Assembly: GCA_017744315.1 (NCBI GenBank)
Contig: JAGIBN010000006.1
Location: 62,001-126,000 of the forward strand
DNA length: 64,000 nt
From: Porphyrobacter sp.
GTDB lineage: Bacteria > Pseudomonadota > Alphaproteobacteria > Sphingomonadales > Sphingomonadaceae
Reading direction: 5' to 3'
Positions 62,500-64,000 of this stretch are shown piece after piece. Position 1 is the stretch's first letter; each line of letters opens with the position of its first letter. A model generated the notes under the pieces. That model did no database searches and was not told the origin of the DNA. It saw nothing but the letters and a program-made list of their open reading frames with translations. Made by a program: the position numbers and the translations under genes.

Positions 62500-62724
62500 A
62501 TGATCGGCAAGATGATCGGCGCCATCGCCGGCGCGAAGGTGGCAGAACATGCACGCGGGGTCAGTGGGCCGGTAGGCGCGTTGATCGGCGTGGGGATTGT
62601 CGCCGCGATCCGCCGGATGAGCCCGGTCACCCTCGTCGCCGCCGCGGCGGGCGGCTACGTCCTTAAGCGCTACACCGAGAAGCAAGCCGCCGCGAAACCG
62701 GCGTCTCCCAAGACGGCCCACTGA
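62500..62724 (+). CDS. small hydrophobic protein, unknown
   Basis: A 74-residue protein with two glycine/alanine-rich helices (GAIAGAKVAEHARG... and VTLVAAAAGGYVLKRY), a basic start and a lysine-rich end. It is preceded by AAGGAG and ends 12 bases from the convergent mreB stop. Function unknown. Confidence 0.65.
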   Translation: MIGKMIGAIAGAKVAEHARGVSGPVGALIGVGIVAAIRRMSPVTLVAAAAGGYVLKRYTEKQAAAKPASPKTAH

Positions 62725-62729
62725 CCGCC

Positions 62730-62746
62730 GGCGGCGTCACGCCGCC
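62730..62746. other. GC hairpin whose loop is the mreB stop codon
   Basis: GGCGGCG (62730-62736) pairs with CGCCGCC (62740-62746); the three loop bases TCA are the mreB stop codon on the minus strand. It may serve as a terminator for either convergent gene, but no T-run is present. Confidence 0.4.
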
Positions 62747-63777
62747 AGCAGCACTCCCCTGAAGCCGTTGTCTTCCAGAGCCCGGCCCGCGCCCAACGCG
62801 ACGCAATTGAGCGGATCCTCCGCCACACGCACCGGCAATCCGGTCACTTCTGACAGGCGCTGGTCGATCCCGTGAAGCAGTGAGCCGCCACCGGTCATCA
62901 CAATGCCGTTTTCGAGAATGTCGGCGGCGATTTCAGGCGCGGTCGTCTCCAACGCACGACGCACCGCGTCGACGATCTGCGAGACCGTACTCGACAGGGC
63001 GTCGGCGACGTCGGAGCGCTTGATCGCGACTTCGCGCGGAATTCCGCGAACCGCATCGCGGCCACGGATCGTGATCACTTCCTCGCTGCCGTCGCAGATC
63101 GCGGAGCCGGCGTCCTTCTTCACTCGTTCGGCGGTCGCCTCACCGATGTGCAGGTTGTGGTGGCGACGGACGTAGGAGACGATCGCCTCGTCCATCTGGT
63201 CGCCGCCGACGCGTTCCGACAGCGACGTGCTCATCCCGCCGATCGACATGACGCCGACTTCGGTGGAACCGCCGCCGATATCGACCACCATCGAGCCGAT
63301 CGGATGGACCACCGGCAAGTCGGCCCCGATTGCGGCCGCCATCGGCTCCTCGATCAACCAGACCTGCCGCGCTCCGGCGTTCGAGGCCGCATCGCGGATG
63401 GCGCGCCGTTCGACCGCGGTCGATCCAGAGGGCACGCAGATCACGATCTCCGGACTCTTGAACCGGCGGGGCCCGAGCCGCTCGCGCGCCTTACGCACGA
63501 AATGCTTGATCATGTGCTCGGCGATCTCGAGATCGGCGATGACCCCGTTGCGCAGCGGACGGATCGTGCGCACGTTTTCCGGCGTCTTGCCCATCATCAG
63601 CTTGGCATCGGCACCGACCGCCCGGACGGTATCGATGCCGTTGATGGTCTCGATGGTGACGACCGAAGGTTCGGCCAGCACAACGCCATGATCGCGAAGA
63701 TAGACGACGGTATTCGCAGTCCCGAGGTCAATCGCCAGGTCCGCCGAAGCGAATGGCATCACGCTAAAAATCGACAT
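62737..63777 (-). CDS. mreB: rod shape-determining protein MreB
   Basis: The 346-residue bacterial actin has the phosphate-1 loop ADLAIDLGTANTVVYL, the connect/phosphate-2 loop MVVDIGGGSTEVGVMS, EEPMAAAIGADLP, and adenosine-binding GGGSLLHGIDQRLSEVTG. It organises peptidoglycan synthesis for elongation. mreC, the usual next gene, would be expected after it on the minus strand, but the convergent small gene lies there instead, so mreC is not adjacent in this window. Confidence 0.96.
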   Translation of the reverse strand: MSIFSVMPFASADLAIDLGTANTVVYLRDHGVVLAEPSVVTIETINGIDTVRAVGADAKLMMGKTPENVRTIRPLRNGVIADLEIAEHMIKHFVRKARERLGPRRFKSPEIVICVPSGSTAVERRAIRDAASNAGARQVWLIEEPMAAAIGADLPVVHPIGSMVVDIGGGSTEVGVMSIGGMSTSLSERVGGDQMDEAIVSYVRRHHNLHIGEATAERVKKDAGSAICDGSEEVITIRGRDAVRGIPREVAIKRSDVADALSSTVSQIVDAVRRALETTAPEIAADILENGIVMTGGGSLLHGIDQRLSEVTGLPVRVAEDPLNCVALGAGRALEDNGFRGVLLAA

Positions 63778-63857
63778 GTTTTAGTTTGTCCCGACCCTTC
63801 CCCCCTTGGGGAGTACGACGAGATCAGCAAGCTTTCCTGTCTGCAGTGTTAACGATC

Positions 63858-63974
63858 TCACGGACCGCCATTAACCACGACCGGAAGTGGCCATAAGGCG
63901 ACGAACAGGGCGAAAGCTTCCCATGCCGCACCCGCCGAAACCTCGGAATTGGGCCATTTCGCGTTGTCGTTCAT
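63858..63974 (-). CDS. possible 38-residue ORF or C-terminus of a longer gene, upstream of mreB
   Basis: On the minus strand an ATG at 63974 opens a 38-residue frame (MNDNAKWPNSEVSAGAAW, then EAFALFVALWPLPVVVNGGP) ending in TGA. It has one hydrophobic stretch. The frame remains open to the window edge, so it may be the end of a longer gene. It ends 80 bases before the mreB start. Evidence is weak. Confidence 0.3.
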   Translation of the reverse strand: MNDNAKWPNSEVSAGAAWEAFALFVALWPLPVVVNGGP

Positions 63975-64000
63975 CGGCTTCGAACGCGTGTTTGCCGATC

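Noticed and set aside
62440..62500. EcfG general stress promoter (GGAAC-N16-GTT) before the small protein
   Set aside because: GGAAC is present, but the nearest GTT elements are 10 or 27 bases away, which does not fit the spacing.
1..64000. CRISPR arrays, prophage or insertion sequences
   Set aside because: No evenly spaced direct repeats, no transposase, integrase or phage structural motifs were found.

Overview
This window is a stretch of chromosome from a GC-rich alphaproteobacterium, most likely of the order Sphingomonadales (Erythrobacteraceae or Sphingomonadaceae type). The grounds are an aa3-type ctaC-ctaD-ctaB-ctaG-ctaE cytochrome oxidase operon followed by surf1 and DUF983 genes, an FnrL-type Fnr protein (Cx2Cx7C), pyrE-pdxJ-acpS-lepB gene order, HisZ, and many small lipoproteins and TonB-linked proteins. 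The placement is inferred from gene content and order; no database search was run. No prophage, insertion sequence or CRISPR array was seen, and no stretch longer than about 300 bases lacks a gene.

Layout. 1-3.7 kb: an FnrL-like oxygen sensor, a small membrane protein with a perfect FNR box in front of it, and a minus-strand pterin/molybdopterin operon (folB, a short SDR-like fragment, moaA, moaD, moaE). 3.8-5.3 kb: a secreted protein of unknown function, a double-hairpin terminator and a small membrane protein. 5.4-15.1 kb (minus strand): ctaC, ctaD, ctaB, a 43-residue membrane protein, ctaG, coxC, surf1, DUF983, then thrC and an rRNA-type methyltransferase; a divergent arsR/SRPBCC pair interrupts the block. 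15.3-20.6 kb (plus strand): pyrE, pdxJ, acpS, lepB, an AI-2E-type permease, a DUF3089 hydrolase and ruvX, tightly packed. 20.6-25.7 kb: a truncated siroheme synthase, lysA, a small lipoprotein and argH on the minus strand, divergent from a TlpA-like lipoprotein and an exported intradiol dioxygenase; then tRNA-Val(UAC). 25.8-30.5 kb: a TonB-dependent receptor and a BtuFCD-like ABC importer. 30.7-38.9 kb: a MarR-like regulator, an L,D-transpeptidase, a methyltransferase, purA, a membrane protein, hisZ, serA and serC. 39-41 kb: a secreted protein, an extensin-like lipoprotein and a LuxR-type regulator with a degenerate receiver. 41.2-46.1 kb: the Anbu proteasome-like system (ATP-grasp, alpha-E, transglutaminase, Anbu) with an alpha/beta hydrolase just upstream. 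46.2-53.9 kb: a DUF3617 lipoprotein, uvrB, a lipoprotein, a DsbD/ScsB-like thiol reductase, a UbiH-type monooxygenase and a mitofilin-like protein. 54-59.2 kb: hemD and hemC, then tsaD, gpsA and a flippase. 59.2-64 kb: an OmpA-domain protein, a 37-residue membrane protein, a helix-hairpin-helix protein, a single-domain response regulator, a glutaryl-CoA dehydrogenase-like enzyme, a small membrane protein, and mreB.

The most notable system is the four-gene Anbu operon. It combines a self-processing proteasome-fold peptidase with a circularly permuted ATP-grasp ligase, an alpha-E protein and a papain-like transglutaminase. Its substrate is not established, to my knowledge. Other points worth attention are the FNR-box-linked membrane protein, two small genes hidden in operons (43 and 37 residues), the truncated siroheme synthase, the exported intradiol dioxygenase, and a LuxR regulator that appears to have lost its phosphorylation site.
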